From positions 1-38,297 of the forward strand of contig JAOQAF010000016.1 of NCBI GenBank assembly GCA_025963735.1: a DNA stretch of 38,297 bases, given 5' to 3'. A program made the position numbers and the translations under genes. Numbering within the stretch: position 1 is the first letter of the stretch; each line of letters starts with the position of its first letter. This document shows, piece by piece, positions 25,385 through 35,240 of this stretch. The notes under the pieces were generated by a model. That model searched no databases, was not told the origin of the DNA, and worked only from the letters and a program-made list of their open reading frames with translations. The DNA is from Bacteroidota bacterium. GTDB lineage: Bacteria; Bacteroidota; Bacteroidia; B-17B0; Aurantibacillaceae.

Positions 25385-28300
25385 TTATTGCTTTATGAAC
25401 TTGTAAACTGCGCGCATTTCACCTTTTTTAAGATTAAGATAATAAATACCCGGAGGCAACGACTGGATGTTAATTTTAGTCTGTTTTTCCGCGCCGGGCT
25501 TAAAGGTATTACGGGTTATAATCTGCCCTAGGTTATTAAGAATTTCGCACCCAATCTCCTCATTACCGCTGCTTGTAAAAGAAAGCGTTAATTGATCCTT
25601 TGCAGGGTTGGGCCCAACTGAAACTCCGTTAAAAATTGTTGAAAATTCTTTTAATCCCGAAATAAGAATGTTAACCGGATCGGAAGATTGCTGACAGTTA
25701 CCGTTTGCTACCCACACACTATACCACCCATCCTGTGTTGGTGTAAAGGTTGAAGATGTTTCTCCGGTTATTGGAGAACCGTTCAGATACCATTGATAGG
25801 TTTGTGCCGCCACTGTAGTTGTGAGGTATCCCGACATTATTATTACTGTAGGAGTCTGAGGGGCAGCATTTACAAACAAGGTGGAGGTTCCAACCGTGTT
25901 ACAAGCTCCCAGGGAAGCGGTAAAAGAATAAATGGCCGTAGTTGGACTGCTTACCAAAGCAGTGAATCCCTGCTGCCCAGTTGACCAATTAACAAGATTC
26001 GCATTCGTGGTAACCCCGATATTACCGGATTGATTGGCACACACCGAATTTGTAAGAGGAGTAACGGTAGCCGCATTTATTACTGAGATAGTGTTTGAAT
26101 AAGCGGCACTTGGTCCATTCACATTGGCCGAAACTAAACTAACAGTATATACTCCGGTCGCTGAAAAGGTAACGCTGGGGTTTTGAACCGTTGATGTTGC
26201 CGGTGAACCTCCGGCAAAACTCCAGTTCCATGATGTTGGATTATTGGCCGACTGATCATTAAACTGCAAAGCAGTATTAATGCATCCGGCTGAAAATTGA
26301 GTGTTGAACGCCGCAAAAGGGGCTGCTGTTGGGTTTGAATATAAATTTGTTTCCCATACTCCCCTCCCATAAGTAGCGGCCCGAAGTTTTCCTGTTGGAT
26401 AATAAATTTCCATGTCATTCACTATTACGTTGGGAAGCCCGGTAAAATAGGGCATCCAGCTGCTCATACTTGCTTCGCGGTAATATACACCAACATCAGT
26501 GCCCAGGTATAAGGCCTGAGGCGTATTATTTGAATAAACGATGCAGTTTGCCGGGATATTCGGCAATCCCGCAGAATAATTGGTCCAGGTTGCACCTCCG
26601 TTAATTGACATATAAACTTTATTACCCGATGAATATCCTGATAAGGTTACATACACATTGTTCGGATTTTGATTATCAATGGCAACGTCGGTAATCTGTG
26701 CCGAACCTAAAGGCAGAGATCCGCTGACATTAGACCATGCAGACCCTCCACTCGTGGTTTTAAAAATGGCTGAAGATGATGATGCATAAATAACATTGGT
26801 GTTGGAAGGAGCAATTTTTATTTCATCAAGAACCGCGCCTATATTTCCTAATTGAGTCCACGAAGAACCCTGGTTATTGGATACGTACACATTCTGATAT
26901 CCGCAATAAAATTGGTTTGGGCTTGAAGGGCTCTGCACGATAGGTGCCACCCAGGCCGCTGTTCCGGTAAGACCATTTGAAATACCAGTCCAGCTAGCTC
27001 CGCTGTTATTGCTGCGTTGAAAATCGCCCTGGATATAGGATGCAACAATGGTGCTATTGTTATTCCAATCAATAAAACAATCGGCTCCGTCACCCCCATA
27101 AATTTCTGACCAGGCTGATCCGTTAGAAAGATTTGTTCCGTTATCCTGATGCCCGCTTACAATTCTGCCAGGATTAGTAGCAGATAAGCCCATTTTATAT
27201 ATCTGGGCAATATTCATGGTTCCGTTAATAGTCTGCCAGCTTGCCCCTCCATTGGTAGTGCGTGCTACCCCTCCGTCAGTTCCTAAAAAACAAGTTGTAC
27301 CTGATGTATACAGTACGTAATGCAGATCAGCATGAACATAAGGTGCGCCAAAACCATACCAGTGAGTATTAAGGATCCAGTTACTTCCACCATCCGTTGA
27401 TTTCCATGAATTAACCCCTCCGACTGTGATTTCATCAGCGTTGGCGGGTGAAGCGTCTATGGCAATATCGTACCAGCCCTGTCCACCGCTTCCTGAACCG
27501 TCATTACTCCAGTCAAAAATATTTGGCGAATTACTCATCAAGCTGAAACTTGTACCCGAATTGGTTGAGCGGTAAAGCCCGCCAAAACCATTGTTAGTTG
27601 AACCAGCCAAAACATATACATAGTTTGGGTTTGCCGCACTTACCGCAAGTGATAAACGTGTACTGTTAAGGCTACCCATAAACACGCCGGAAAATGAGGC
27701 GCCTCCGTTAACCGATTTAATGCAGCCTCCGTTTGAAACTGCATATACTGTGGTAGTGTCACCTGGCCTGTATTCCGCGTCAACATACGAACCGCCCTGA
27801 ACCTGTGTCCAGTTAATACCGGCGTCAATGGAACGATAAATGCCCGCGCTGGTTGCCGCAATGAGCGTATTGGGGTTCGATGGATTTATTAAAAGCCGGT
27901 AGATGCGCCGTTGCTGAGAAGTTTGCCAAACCAATCCAGTAGTTGTCCATGTCAGGCCACCATCCAATGATTGTAAAACTCCGGTTGAATGCGTATCACC
28001 AGCGTCTTTATCACCGGTGGCAATAAAAATTCGGGAAGGCGCGAAAGGATCAATGGCTATATCAGAAACCCCCAGGGAAGCTATCTGATCAGTGGTTGTT
28101 GTATAACTGACACCGCCATCATTAGTGATCCATAAACCTCCGGCGGCTGTTCCAACATAAAAAGTATTGGTTGAGGCTGGATGCATTCTTATTACCTGAA
28201 TACGGCCCGCATCGCCACCAGCCGGTGAACCAAATGGTCCTACTGGTGTCCAGTTCGCTGTTGTGGCGCTGATCGCGGCAGTGCTCATTTGCTTAAATGA

Positions 28301-28585
28301 TGCGTTCGCGTTTAAAAATTCATTGTACTTTTCAAGAGCATACCCCCTTGAAGCTGTTTTCATGCTGCCGGTAGGATACACCCTTGGCTCCATAAACCAT
28401 TGCCATCTTTTAAAAGCCTTATACCCTTTTCCTCTTTCATAAGGCCTGTCTTTCCAATAATTGTCAAACTCTTTTACTATGTCGTAAAAATTGGCGTTGG
28501 GGTCCTGCATCATTTGAGTCCAGGTTTGGGCCTGTGAGCCAATTGTTAAGATTAAAAAAGTAAAAGCGGCAATTATTTTTTTCAT
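25385..28585 (-). CDS. large secreted BNR/sortilin-like repeat protein with PKD domain and T9SS C-terminal sorting domain
   Basis: I place the start at ATG 28585 ([20 protein letters not shown]), a clear signal peptide, rather than the ORF-track start 18 codons upstream; the product is 1066 aa. After a region [42 protein letters not shown] come many repeats of the BNR/VPS10 propeller type, such as [36 protein letters not shown] and [18 protein letters not shown] domain follows ([25 protein letters not shown]...GVYTVSL), then Ig-like sequence. A type A sorting domain ends the protein ([14 protein letters not shown]...[21 protein letters not shown]). It is probably exported by the type IX system to the cell surface. 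The substrate or ligand is unknown. Confidence 0.9.
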   Translation of the reverse strand: MKKIIAAFTFLILTIGSQAQTWTQMMQDPNANFYDIVKEFDNYWKDRPYERGKGYKAFKRWQWFMEPRVYPTGSMKTASRGYALEKYNEFLNANASFKQMSTAAISATTANWTPVGPFGSPAGGDAGRIQVIRMHPASTNTFYVGTAAGGLWITNDGGVSYTTTTDQIASLGVSDIAIDPFAPSRIFIATGDKDAGDTHSTGVLQSLDGGLTWTTTGLVWQTSQQRRIYRLLINPSNPNTLIAATSAGIYRSIDAGINWTQVQGGSYVDAEYRPGDTTTVYAVSNGGCIKSVNGGASFSGVFMGSLNSTRLSLAVSAANPNYVYVLAGSTNNGFGGLYRSTNSGTSFSLMSNSPNIFDWSNDGSGSGGQGWYDIAIDASPANADEITVGGVNSWKSTDGGSNWILNTHWYGFGAPYVHADLHYVLYTSGTTCFLGTDGGVARTTNGGASWQTINGTMNIAQIYKMGLSATNPGRIVSGHQDNGTNLSNGSAWSEIYGGDGADCFIDWNNNSTIVASYIQGDFQRSNNSGASWTGISNGLTGTAAWVAPIVQSPSSPNQFYCGYQNVYVSNNQGSSWTQLGNIGAVLDEIKIAPSNTNVIYASSSSAIFKTTSGGSAWSNVSGSLPLGSAQITDVAIDNQNPNNVYVTLSGYSSGNKVYMSINGGATWTNYSAGLPNIPANCIVYSNNTPQALYLGTDVGVYYREASMSSWMPYFTGLPNVIVNDMEIYYPTGKLRAATYGRGVWETNLYSNPTAAPFAAFNTQFSAGCINTALQFNDQSANNPTSWNWSFAGGSPATSTVQNPSVTFSATGVYTVSLVSANVNGPSAAYSNTISVINAATVTPLTNSVCANQSGNIGVTTNANLVNWSTGQQGFTALVSSPTTAIYSFTASLGACNTVGTSTLFVNAAPQTPTVIIMSGYLTTTVAAQTYQWYLNGSPITGETSSTFTPTQDGWYSVWVANGNCQQSSDPVNILISGLKEFSTIFNGVSVGPNPAKDQLTLSFTSSGNEEIGCEILNNLGQIITRNTFKPGAEKQTKINIQSLPPGIYYLNLKKGEMRAVYKFIKQ

Positions 28586-28603
28586 GTATTTGTTATGGGA
28601 CAG

Positions 28604-28633
28604 TAAAGATACGAAATCCAGTCTTCTTGAAAA
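28604..28633 (-). promoter_or_regulatory. candidate promoter of the T9SS protein gene
   Basis: On the minus strand TTTT (28633-28630), an 18-base spacer and TATCTTTA (28611-28604) resemble TTTG-N19-TAnnTTTG. The -7 box ends 18 bases before the ATG at 28585, giving a short leader. It lies back to back with the tatA promoter. Confidence 0.45.
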
Positions 28634-28653
28634 TACCATTCATACTAATAATT

Positions 28654-28684
28654 TTTGCTTTTAGTTTGATTTTTTGTAGCTTTG
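28654..28684 (+). promoter_or_regulatory. promoter of tatA
   Basis: TTTG (28654-28657), a spacer of exactly 19 bases and TAGCTTTG (28677-28684) match the Bacteroidota sigma-A consensus TTTG-N19-TAnnTTTG perfectly. The -7 box ends 17 bases before the tatA ATG, so the leader is short. This is the best promoter match found in the window. It also shows that the ORF-track start at 28627 is too far upstream. Confidence 0.65.
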
Positions 28685-28701
28685 CACTCAAATTAAACAA
28701 C

Positions 28702-28899
28702 ATGACTTCATTATTTGTATTAGGTCTTTTAGGTGGATTAGGTGCTCCTGAAATTATTATTATCCTGGTTATTATTCTTCTTATGTTTGGAGGAAAAAAA
28801 ATTCCGGAATTAATGAAAGGATTGGGCCGGGGTGTAAAAGATTTTAAGGAAGCCAGCAAAGGCGAATCAATTGAAAGTACTGACGTAGAGAAAAAATAA
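28702..28899 (+). CDS. tatA: Sec-independent protein translocase subunit TatA
   Basis: The 65-aa protein is [54 protein letters not shown]. It has one membrane helix, then the hinge [16 protein letters not shown] and an amphipathic helix with the conserved Phe-Gly, as in TatA. TatA oligomers form the export path for folded Tat substrates; tatC is not in the window. The start is ATG at 28702, because the upstream part of the ORF-track frame contains the promoter and does not resemble TatA. A terminator hairpin follows the stop. Confidence 0.92.
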   Translation: MTSLFVLGLLGGLGAPEIIIILVIILLMFGGKKIPELMKGLGRGVKDFKEASKGESIESTDVEKK

Positions 28900-28917
28900 A
28901 ATTTTAATCATACTTTT

Positions 28918-28955
28918 AAAGCGTTATTCTGAACAGGGTAACGCTTTTATTTTTT
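28918..28955 (+). terminator. intrinsic terminator after tatA
   Basis: AAAGCGTTA and TAACGCTTT form a perfect 9-bp stem with a 12-base loop, followed by TATTTTTT. It ends 12 bases before the GTG of gatA, so gatA needs read-through, or the hairpin lies in its leader. A near-consensus -7 box (TACTTTTA, 28911-28918) sits at the base of the hairpin. Confidence 0.7.
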
Positions 28956-28967
28956 AAAACCATAACC

Positions 28968-30389
28968 GTGTATTCATTTTCTTCAATAGAACAACTTCAA
29001 ACCGACCTTAATAATAAACAGGTTAAATGTGAAGAGCTGGTCTTACAAGCTATTTCAGAGATTAAGAAAAAACAACACCTCAATGCTTTTCTGGAAGTGT
29101 GGGAATTAACGGCTTTGGAGCAAGCCCGTAATACAGATGCGAAAATTAAAAACGGGGATTCATTAGGAAGACTTTCGGGCGTTATCATCGGCTTAAAAGA
29201 TAACATCTGTTATAAAGGACACAAAGTATCTGCTTCCTCAAAAATATTAGAAGGATTTGAATCTTTATACAGCGCTACTGTAGTAGAAAAACTTCTAGCG
29301 GAAGACGCGATCATTATCGGCAGATTAAATTGTGATGAATTTGCCATGGGAAGCAGCAATGAAAATTCGGCATTTGGAAAAGTATTAAATCCTTTAAATG
29401 AAAATTGCGTACCGGGTGGCTCTTCCGGAGGGGCAGCAGTTGCCGTTGCCGCAGATTTATGTCATGTTACTTTAGGATCCGATACCGGAGGTTCAATAAG
29501 GCAACCCGCCTCGTTTACAGGAACAGTAGGTGTAAAACCAACATACGGCAGGGTGTCGCGTTATGGGTTAATTGCCTATGCTTCATCTTTCGACCAGATA
29601 GGTCCCATTGCAAAAAATGTTCAGGACGCCGCGCTGGTATTGGAAATTATTGCAGGGCAGGACAAACACGACAACACTTCCTCTTCTGAAAAAGTAAAAT
29701 CATACAGTACTGAATTATCAACCGGAAAAAAATATAAAATCGCTTATCTCAAAGAATGCGTTGATGCTGAAGGAGTTGATCCTGAAGTAAAAAAAGCAGT
29801 TTTAAATCAGCTTGAAAATTTTAAAAAGGACGGTCACACGGTGGAAGCCGTTAGTTTTCCTTATCTTGATTTTTTAGTTCCAACGTATTATGTACTAACC
29901 ACCGCTGAAGCCTCATCCAACCTTTCGCGATTTGACGGCATTCATTACGGTTACCGCAGCAAAGGAGCCACCGACCTTGAAAGCACTTATAAAAAATCAC
30001 GCAGCGAAGGTTTTGGCGCCGAAGTAAAACGGAGGATCATGCTTGGCACTTTTGTATTGAGCGCCGGGTATTACGACGCCTATTATAGTAAAGGGCAAAA
30101 AGTAAGAAGATTGATCCATGATAAAACCAAAGAAATACTAAAAGACTTTGATGTAATTATTACTCCTTCTACTCCGGGCACTGCTTTTGAATTCGGGAAA
30201 AACAGCGCTGATCCTATTAAAATGTATCTGGAAGATATTTTTACAGTACAGGCAAACATTGCCGGAGTTCCCGCTGTTTCAGTACCCTGCGGCATACATT
30301 CCAACGGATTACCAATGGGAATACAAATAATGGCCGGGTATTTTGAAGAAAGTAAAATGTTAGATCTTGCTTCTGTTGTAAAATTTTAA
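28968..30389 (+). CDS. gatA: Asp-tRNA(Asn)/Glu-tRNA(Gln) amidotransferase subunit A
   Basis: The 473-aa amidase-family protein carries the Ser-cisSer-Lys triad at GatA spacing. Lys77 is in IIGLKDNI, Ser152 in PGGSSGGAAVAVAA and Ser176 in SDTGGSIRQPASFTGTVGVKPTYGRVSRYGLIAYASSFDQIGP. GatA frees ammonia from glutamine, and GatB uses it to amidate Glu-tRNA(Gln) or Asp-tRNA(Asn). The start is GTG at 28968 (MYSFSSIEQLQTDL), which fits GatA N-termini. gatB and gatC are not adjacent. The extreme C-terminus is slightly short compared with many GatA proteins. Confidence 0.93.
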   Translation: MYSFSSIEQLQTDLNNKQVKCEELVLQAISEIKKKQHLNAFLEVWELTALEQARNTDAKIKNGDSLGRLSGVIIGLKDNICYKGHKVSASSKILEGFESLYSATVVEKLLAEDAIIIGRLNCDEFAMGSSNENSAFGKVLNPLNENCVPGGSSGGAAVAVAADLCHVTLGSDTGGSIRQPASFTGTVGVKPTYGRVSRYGLIAYASSFDQIGPIAKNVQDAALVLEIIAGQDKHDNTSSSEKVKSYSTELSTGKKYKIAYLKECVDAEGVDPEVKKAVLNQLENFKKDGHTVEAVSFPYLDFLVPTYYVLTTAEASSNLSRFDGIHYGYRSKGATDLESTYKKSRSEGFGAEVKRRIMLGTFVLSAGYYDAYYSKGQKVRRLIHDKTKEILKDFDVIITPSTPGTAFEFGKNSADPIKMYLEDIFTVQANIAGVPAVSVPCGIHSNGLPMGIQIMAGYFEESKMLDLASVVKF

Positions 30390-30473
30390 ATCTGACTTGA
30401 ATTTACCGCTTCAGGCCTGCAAAATGCTTCTTTTCGTTTTAAAGATGTAAGTCAGAGGCTCTCACAAAAAACT

Positions 30474-30510
30474 TCTGTTTTACTCTATTATTTTGCTAAA
30501 TTTACCTTCG
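30474..30510 (+). promoter_or_regulatory. candidate promoter region of sucA
   Basis: The AT-rich region before sucA holds TCTG-N19-TAAATTTA (30474-30504) and an overlapping TACCTTCG (30503-30510). Each has one mismatch in the -7 box to TAnnTTTG. The true site cannot be chosen by eye. There is no hairpin terminator after gatA, so read-through is also possible. Confidence 0.28.
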
Positions 30511-30522
30511 TAATTTAACAAA

Positions 30523-33243
30523 ATGGATAAATTTTCTTATTTAGGAAACAGCGATGTGAACGCGATCGAAGAGCTTTTTGTACAATATCAAAAAGACCCC
30601 AATGCAGTTGATAAAACATGGCAGGATTTTTTTAAAGGTTTTGAATTTGCACAAACAGATTTTACTTCTTCCGGCGGTGTTATTCCCGAAAATGTCAGTA
30701 AAGAGTTTAAAGTAATCAGCCTTATAACAGGATACCGTCAGCGCGGCCACCTCTTCACTAAAACAAATCCTGTTCGTCAGCGTCGTACCTACGATCCTAC
30801 CTTGGCATTAGAAAATTTCGGACTGTCGGAAAAAGATCTTGACCTTACTTTTCATGCCGGAAACGAAATTGGAATAGGACCTGCAAAATTAAAAGCAATC
30901 ATTGATCATCTTGAGCAAACCTATTGTCAGAGTATTGGTGTGGAATATTTATATGTGCGCGAACCCAAAGTTGTAAAGTGGCTTCAGGAGCGAATGGAAA
31001 AAAACCGCAACACTCCTTCCTTTACCAAGGAGGAGAAAAAAACCATTCTTAAAAAATTAACACAGGCTGTAGTTTTTGAAAGTTACCTCCATACAAAATT
31101 TGTTGGCCAGAAACGTTTTTCACTTGAAGGAGGAGAAGCGGTAATACCCGCTATTAATGCTTTAATGGAACATGGAGCTAATTTAGGAATTCAGGATTAT
31201 GTAATTGGAATGGCTCACCGCGGAAGATTAAATGTGCTCACCAACATCATGAACAAAACATACAAGGATGTGTTCACTGAGTTTGAAGGCAGGCCAAGTG
31301 AGGATTCGCTTTTTGATGGTGATGTAAAATACCACATGGGTTATTCATCCGACCAGCTAAGTGACGGAGGAAAAAATGTTCACATAAGTTTAACTCCAAA
31401 CCCTTCTCATCTCGAAACCTCTGCTTCCGTGGTACAGGGTATTGTACGCGCTAAAATAGATAACCGTCATAACGGTGATAATTCAAAAGCTTGTCCTGTT
31501 ATTTTGCATGGCGATGCCGCTATCGCCGGACAGGGACTTGTATATGAGCTGGTTCAAATGAGTCAGCTTGACGGTTTTAAAACGGGTGGCACGGTGCATT
31601 ACGTTATTAATAACCAGGTTGGTTTTACAACTAATTTTACCGATGGGCGTTCTTCCACTTATTGCACCGATGTTGCCAAAGTGGTGTTAAGTCCGGTGTT
31701 TCACGTTAACGGTGATGATGTGGAAGCTTTGTGTTTCATTTCAAAATTAGCGATGGAATTCCGTCAAACATTTCATCGCGATGTTTTTGTGGATGTTTTA
31801 TGTTATCGCAAATATGGTCACAACGAAGGAGATGAGCCGCGCTTTACCCAGCCGCTTTTATACAAAGCTATTGCAGCCCATGCGAATCCAAAAGACATAT
31901 ATGTAAAGAAGCTTGAGGCTGAACAGCCCGACCTTGCCGCAGAAGCAAAAGAAATTGAAAATACATTTAAAGCCGAGCTCGACAGTAATTTAGACGCGGC
32001 TAAGAAAACCGATAAAGCCAAGATCACTTCGTTTTTAGAAGGAACCTGGAAAGGTGTTAAAATGGCTTCGGACAAAGATTTTGAAGAGTCGCCGAAAACA
32101 GCGGTTGATGAAAAATTATTTTTAGAATTAGCAAAGCAAACCACTGAACTTCCAAAGGACAAAAAATTCTTCAATAAAATTCAGAAGGTATTTGACGACC
32201 GCAAAGCCATGATCACCAATGATAATTACGATTGGGCCATGGGAGAGTTACTGGCATATGCAACGCTGATGAAAGAGGGTTTCCCGGTGCGGTTTAGCGG
32301 ACAGGATGTAGAACGCGGAACTTTCTCCCACCGTCATGCCATTGTAAAGCTGGAAGACAGTGAAGAAGAATATACACCACTTAACAGCATTGATTCAAAA
32401 GCCAAACTAAGCATTTACAATTCGTTATTAAGCGAATACGGCGTATTAGGTTTTGAATACGGATATGCCTTTGCGGCGCCCAACACGCTTACTATATGGG
32501 AAGCGCAGTTCGGAGATTTTTTCAATGGCGCGCAAATTATCATTGATCAATACCTTACTTCCGCTGAATACAAATGGAGGCGCATGAACGGATTGGTTGT
32601 TTTACTTCCTCACGGTTATGAGGGACAGGGGCCTGAACACTCCAGCGCCCGTATGGAACGCTTCCTTCAGGCCTGCGCTGAAAATAACATGCAGATTGTG
32701 AACACGACCACACCCGCGCAGCAATTTCACGTAATACGCAGGCAGTTAAAAAGAGACTTCCGCAAACCGTTAGTATGTTTCACTCCTAAAAAATTATTGC
32801 GGTATCCAAGTTGTGTGAGCAAATTGGCAGACTTTACTAAAACTAATTTCCAGGAAGTGTTGGATGATACCATCGATGCGAAAAAAATAACACGTATTGG
32901 TTTCTGTTCAGGTAAAGTATATTACGATTTAATTGAACGACGTGAAAAAGAAGGCGCGGAGGATATCGCTTTCATTCGCCTTGAACAATTATATCCCTTC
33001 CCGCAAAAACAAGTGGACGCCATTGTAAAAAAATACAATAAGGTTAAAGAATATTTATTCATTCAGGAAGAACCCGAAAACATGGGGCCATGGAGGTTTG
33101 CAGACAACAACATGCGTTCTCTTAATTTGAAGTATATTGGCAGAGACGCCGCTGCAAGTCCGGCAACAGGATTTGCCAAACGCCACGCAGCTGAAAATGA
33201 AGAAATAATGACCAGCATTTTCACCAAAATTTTAGTGAAATAG
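30523..33243 (+). CDS. sucA: 2-oxoglutarate dehydrogenase E1 component
   Basis: The 906-aa thiamine-diphosphate enzyme decarboxylates 2-oxoglutarate and passes the succinyl group to the E2 lipoyl arm. Motifs include YLGNSDVNAIEELFVQYQKDPNAVDKTWQDFF at the N-terminus (E2-binding region), GMAHRGRLNVLTNIM and TPNPSHLE. HGDAAIAGQGLVYE, the ThDP/Mg site VINNQVGFTTN, and CYRKYGHNEGDEPRFTQP follow. The transketolase-like half has RFSGQDVERGTFSHRHA and LPHGYEGQGPEHSSARMERFLQ. The length is normal. The start is ATG at 30523. Its TAG stop overlaps the GTG of mntA by one base, so the accessory pair is probably translated by coupling. Confidence 0.97.
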   Translation: MDKFSYLGNSDVNAIEELFVQYQKDPNAVDKTWQDFFKGFEFAQTDFTSSGGVIPENVSKEFKVISLITGYRQRGHLFTKTNPVRQRRTYDPTLALENFGLSEKDLDLTFHAGNEIGIGPAKLKAIIDHLEQTYCQSIGVEYLYVREPKVVKWLQERMEKNRNTPSFTKEEKKTILKKLTQAVVFESYLHTKFVGQKRFSLEGGEAVIPAINALMEHGANLGIQDYVIGMAHRGRLNVLTNIMNKTYKDVFTEFEGRPSEDSLFDGDVKYHMGYSSDQLSDGGKNVHISLTPNPSHLETSASVVQGIVRAKIDNRHNGDNSKACPVILHGDAAIAGQGLVYELVQMSQLDGFKTGGTVHYVINNQVGFTTNFTDGRSSTYCTDVAKVVLSPVFHVNGDDVEALCFISKLAMEFRQTFHRDVFVDVLCYRKYGHNEGDEPRFTQPLLYKAIAAHANPKDIYVKKLEAEQPDLAAEAKEIENTFKAELDSNLDAAKKTDKAKITSFLEGTWKGVKMASDKDFEESPKTAVDEKLFLELAKQTTELPKDKKFFNKIQKVFDDRKAMITNDNYDWAMGELLAYATLMKEGFPVRFSGQDVERGTFSHRHAIVKLEDSEEEYTPLNSIDSKAKLSIYNSLLSEYGVLGFEYGYAFAAPNTLTIWEAQFGDFFNGAQIIIDQYLTSAEYKWRRMNGLVVLLPHGYEGQGPEHSSARMERFLQACAENNMQIVNTTTPAQQFHVIRRQLKRDFRKPLVCFTPKKLLRYPSCVSKLADFTKTNFQEVLDDTIDAKKITRIGFCSGKVYYDLIERREKEGAEDIAFIRLEQLYPFPQKQVDAIVKKYNKVKEYLFIQEEPENMGPWRFADNNMRSLNLKYIGRDAAASPATGFAKRHAAENEEIMTSIFTKILVK

Positions 33244-33551
33244 TGCTCAGCAAAGAAGAAGAAAATATTATTATTGACACATTAAAGCCCTTTAATCCAA
33301 CTTTTATTGGACTATTTGGGTCCTATGCGCGAAACGAAGAAACCGAAACAAGCGACATTGACATTTTGTATGACTTTGAAAACAAATATTCGCTCTTCGA
33401 TTTAATTGAACTTAAAGAGCTGCTGTATGAGAGATTAAATAAAAAAGTAGATTTAGTTTCATTGAAATATATTAAACCTTACTTTAAAAAATACATTTTA
33501 GACGATTTAGTCTACCTGTTAAATGAAAAAAACAAACAAGTTATATCTTGA
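33243..33551 (+). CDS. mntA: MntA-type nucleotidyltransferase (antitoxin) between sucA and sucB
   Basis: The 102-aa minimal nucleotidyltransferase has GSYARNEETETSDIDILYDF, that is GS-X10-DXD, with a third acidic residue likely in KKVDLVSLK. In known systems this enzyme adds AMP groups to HepT and inactivates it. The start is GTG at 33243, overlapping the sucA stop (TAGTG). The 3' end overlaps hepT by 29 bases. It is clearly different in sequence from the mntA copy in the nuo operon, so the two were probably acquired separately. Confidence 0.88.
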   Translation: MLSKEEENIIIDTLKPFNPTFIGLFGSYARNEETETSDIDILYDFENKYSLFDLIELKELLYERLNKKVDLVSLKYIKPYFKKYILDDLVYLLNEKNKQVIS

Positions 33552-33876
33552 ACAATTTTTAGAACGCATTGAAAGGATTGAGCGGATTATTTCTGAAACA
33601 AATAGAGAAGACTTTTATTCTTCCTATATTAATCAAGACGCCTTAATCTATAACCTGGAAGTGCTCGGAGAAATTAGCAAAAGATTTAGCGAGTATTATA
33701 AAGCAAATGTTGATGAAATACCCTGGCACAAAATTCAAGGGATGAGAAACAGACTTATCCATGACTATGACGGCATCGATTTGGAAATTGTTTGGCAAGC
33801 CGCTAGTGAGTTCGTTCCCTCACTAAAAACAATTATTGAACATCAAATTAAAGTAATAGACACAACCAAATATTAA
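33523..33876 (+). CDS. hepT: HepT HEPN ribonuclease toxin, intact copy in the suc operon
   Basis: The 117-aa helical protein has the HEPN signature MRNRLIHDYDGIDLEIVWQAA, matching RX4HXY with the catalytic Arg and His and the Tyr that MntA adenylylates. Other HepT features are LERIERIERIISE near the N-terminus and DALIYNLEVLGEISKRFSEYYK. HepT toxins cut RNA or tRNA when not modified. The start is ATG at 33523, overlapping the mntA end. The sucB ATG follows 21 bases after the stop, so the pair is embedded in the E1-E2 operon. Confidence 0.88.
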   Translation: MKKTNKLYLEQFLERIERIERIISETNREDFYSSYINQDALIYNLEVLGEISKRFSEYYKANVDEIPWHKIQGMRNRLIHDYDGIDLEIVWQAASEFVPSLKTIIEHQIKVIDTTKY

Positions 33877-33897
33877 ATCACAAATCTTAAATATTAT

Positions 33898-35160
33898 ATG
33901 GCAATAGTAGAATTAAAAGTACCAAGTCCGGGAGAATCAATTACAGAAGTAGTGATAGCCCGCTGGATCAAAAATACAGGCGACGTGGTTGAAAAAGATG
34001 AGGTATTGGCTGAGATCGATTCCGACAAAGCTACTTTAACACTAAATGCTGAAGAAGCCGGTAAAATTGAGGTGCTTGCCGCCGAAGGTGATACTGTAAA
34101 GGTAGGACAGGTGGTTGTAAAAATTGACACCTCTGTGAAACCGGAAGCGAAAAAAGAAACGCCAAAAGCCGAAGTGAAGCAGGAAGCGAAAAAAGAAGAG
34201 TCTAAAAAAGAAAGCAAGCAGGAAGTTGCTGTAACCAAAGAATCGGCTTCCTACGCAACGGGAACGCCAAGTGTTGCAGCTGCTAAAATAATGGCTGAAA
34301 ATAATGTTACATCTAAGCAATTAAACGGAACGGGTAAAGCGGGCCGCATTACAAAACAAGATGTGCTTGCAGCTCTGTCTAACGGTTTGCCTTCTGCCGA
34401 AAAAGCTTTAAGTAACAGCTGGCAAGGTGGAAGAGATAAAGAAAGAATTAAAATGACCTCGCTTCGTAAAGTGGTGGCAAAGCGTCTTGTAGCGGTTAAA
34501 AATGAAACGGCCATGCTTACAACTTTTAATGAAGTTGATATGAGCGCCATTTACGAAATCCGCGCTAAGTATAAAGATAAATTTAAAGAAGTTCATGGAA
34601 GCAATGTTGGCTTCATGAGTTTTTTTACGAAAGCAGTGTGCGAAGCGTTATATCATTTTCCGGCAGTTAATGGAATGATAGACGGCGAAGAAATTGTGCA
34701 CAATAAATATTGCGACATTGGTATTGCCGTTAGCGCTCCGAAAGGTTTAATGGTTCCGGTATTGCGCAACGCAGAATTGATGAGCCTTGCAGAAATTGAA
34801 AAAGGAATAAAAGAACTTGCTTTAAAAGCCCGCGATGGTAAATTAACTATTCCTGAAATGGAAGGCGGAACCTTTACCATAACCAATGGAGGCGTTTTTG
34901 GAAGCATGATGAGTACCCCCATTATTAACCCGCCGCAAAGTGCTATTTTAGGAATGCACAATGTGGTTGAAAGACCTATGGCGATTAACGGACAGGTTGT
35001 TATACGCCCCATGATGTACGTTGCTTTAAGTTACGATCACCGTATTATCGATGGACGAGAAAGTGTTGGTTTCCTTGTCAAAGTAAAAGAGATGCTTGAA
35101 AACCCTACTAGAATTTTATTCGGAGGAAAATTACCGGAAGAAATTTTGTTGGGACTTTAA
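33898..35160 (+). CDS. sucB: 2-oxoglutarate dehydrogenase E2 component (dihydrolipoyl succinyltransferase)
   Basis: The 420-aa protein has an N-terminal lipoyl domain with the lipoylated Lys44 in [10 protein letters not shown] Lys/Glu-rich linker follows (about residues 80-118, [21 protein letters not shown]). The peripheral subunit-binding domain is [38 protein letters not shown], and the catalytic acyltransferase domain ends with [16 protein letters not shown] (HxxxDG). It transfers the succinyl group to CoA. The E3 gene is not in the window. The start is ATG at 33898. A terminator-like hairpin follows. Confidence 0.96.
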   Translation: MAIVELKVPSPGESITEVVIARWIKNTGDVVEKDEVLAEIDSDKATLTLNAEEAGKIEVLAAEGDTVKVGQVVVKIDTSVKPEAKKETPKAEVKQEAKKEESKKESKQEVAVTKESASYATGTPSVAAAKIMAENNVTSKQLNGTGKAGRITKQDVLAALSNGLPSAEKALSNSWQGGRDKERIKMTSLRKVVAKRLVAVKNETAMLTTFNEVDMSAIYEIRAKYKDKFKEVHGSNVGFMSFFTKAVCEALYHFPAVNGMIDGEEIVHNKYCDIGIAVSAPKGLMVPVLRNAELMSLAEIEKGIKELALKARDGKLTIPEMEGGTFTITNGGVFGSMMSTPIINPPQSAILGMHNVVERPMAINGQVVIRPMMYVALSYDHRIIDGRESVGFLVKVKEMLENPTRILFGGKLPEEILLGL

Positions 35161-35199
35161 CCAAAAAATAATCGTCTTATAACAGAGCATTATTCTATA

Positions 35200-35240
35200 A
35201 AGAAACATAAAAATTAAATAATTTTCATGTTTCTTATTTT
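35200..35240 (+). terminator. intrinsic terminator after sucB
   Basis: AAGAAACAT pairs perfectly with ATGTTTCTT (9 bp). After one mismatch, the stem continues as AAAATT/AATTTT around a short AAAT loop, and ATTTTATG follows. It lies 40 bases after the sucB stop. The stem is AT-rich, so its strength is uncertain. Confidence 0.55.

Noticed and set aside
28586-28639. 18-residue N-terminal extension of the T9SS protein
   Set aside because: The signal peptide starts at MKKIIAAF (28585) and the extension overlaps the candidate promoter.
28627-28701. N-terminal extension of TatA in the ORF track
   Set aside because: The segment contains a perfect promoter match, and TatA normally starts just before its membrane helix, as at ATG 28702.
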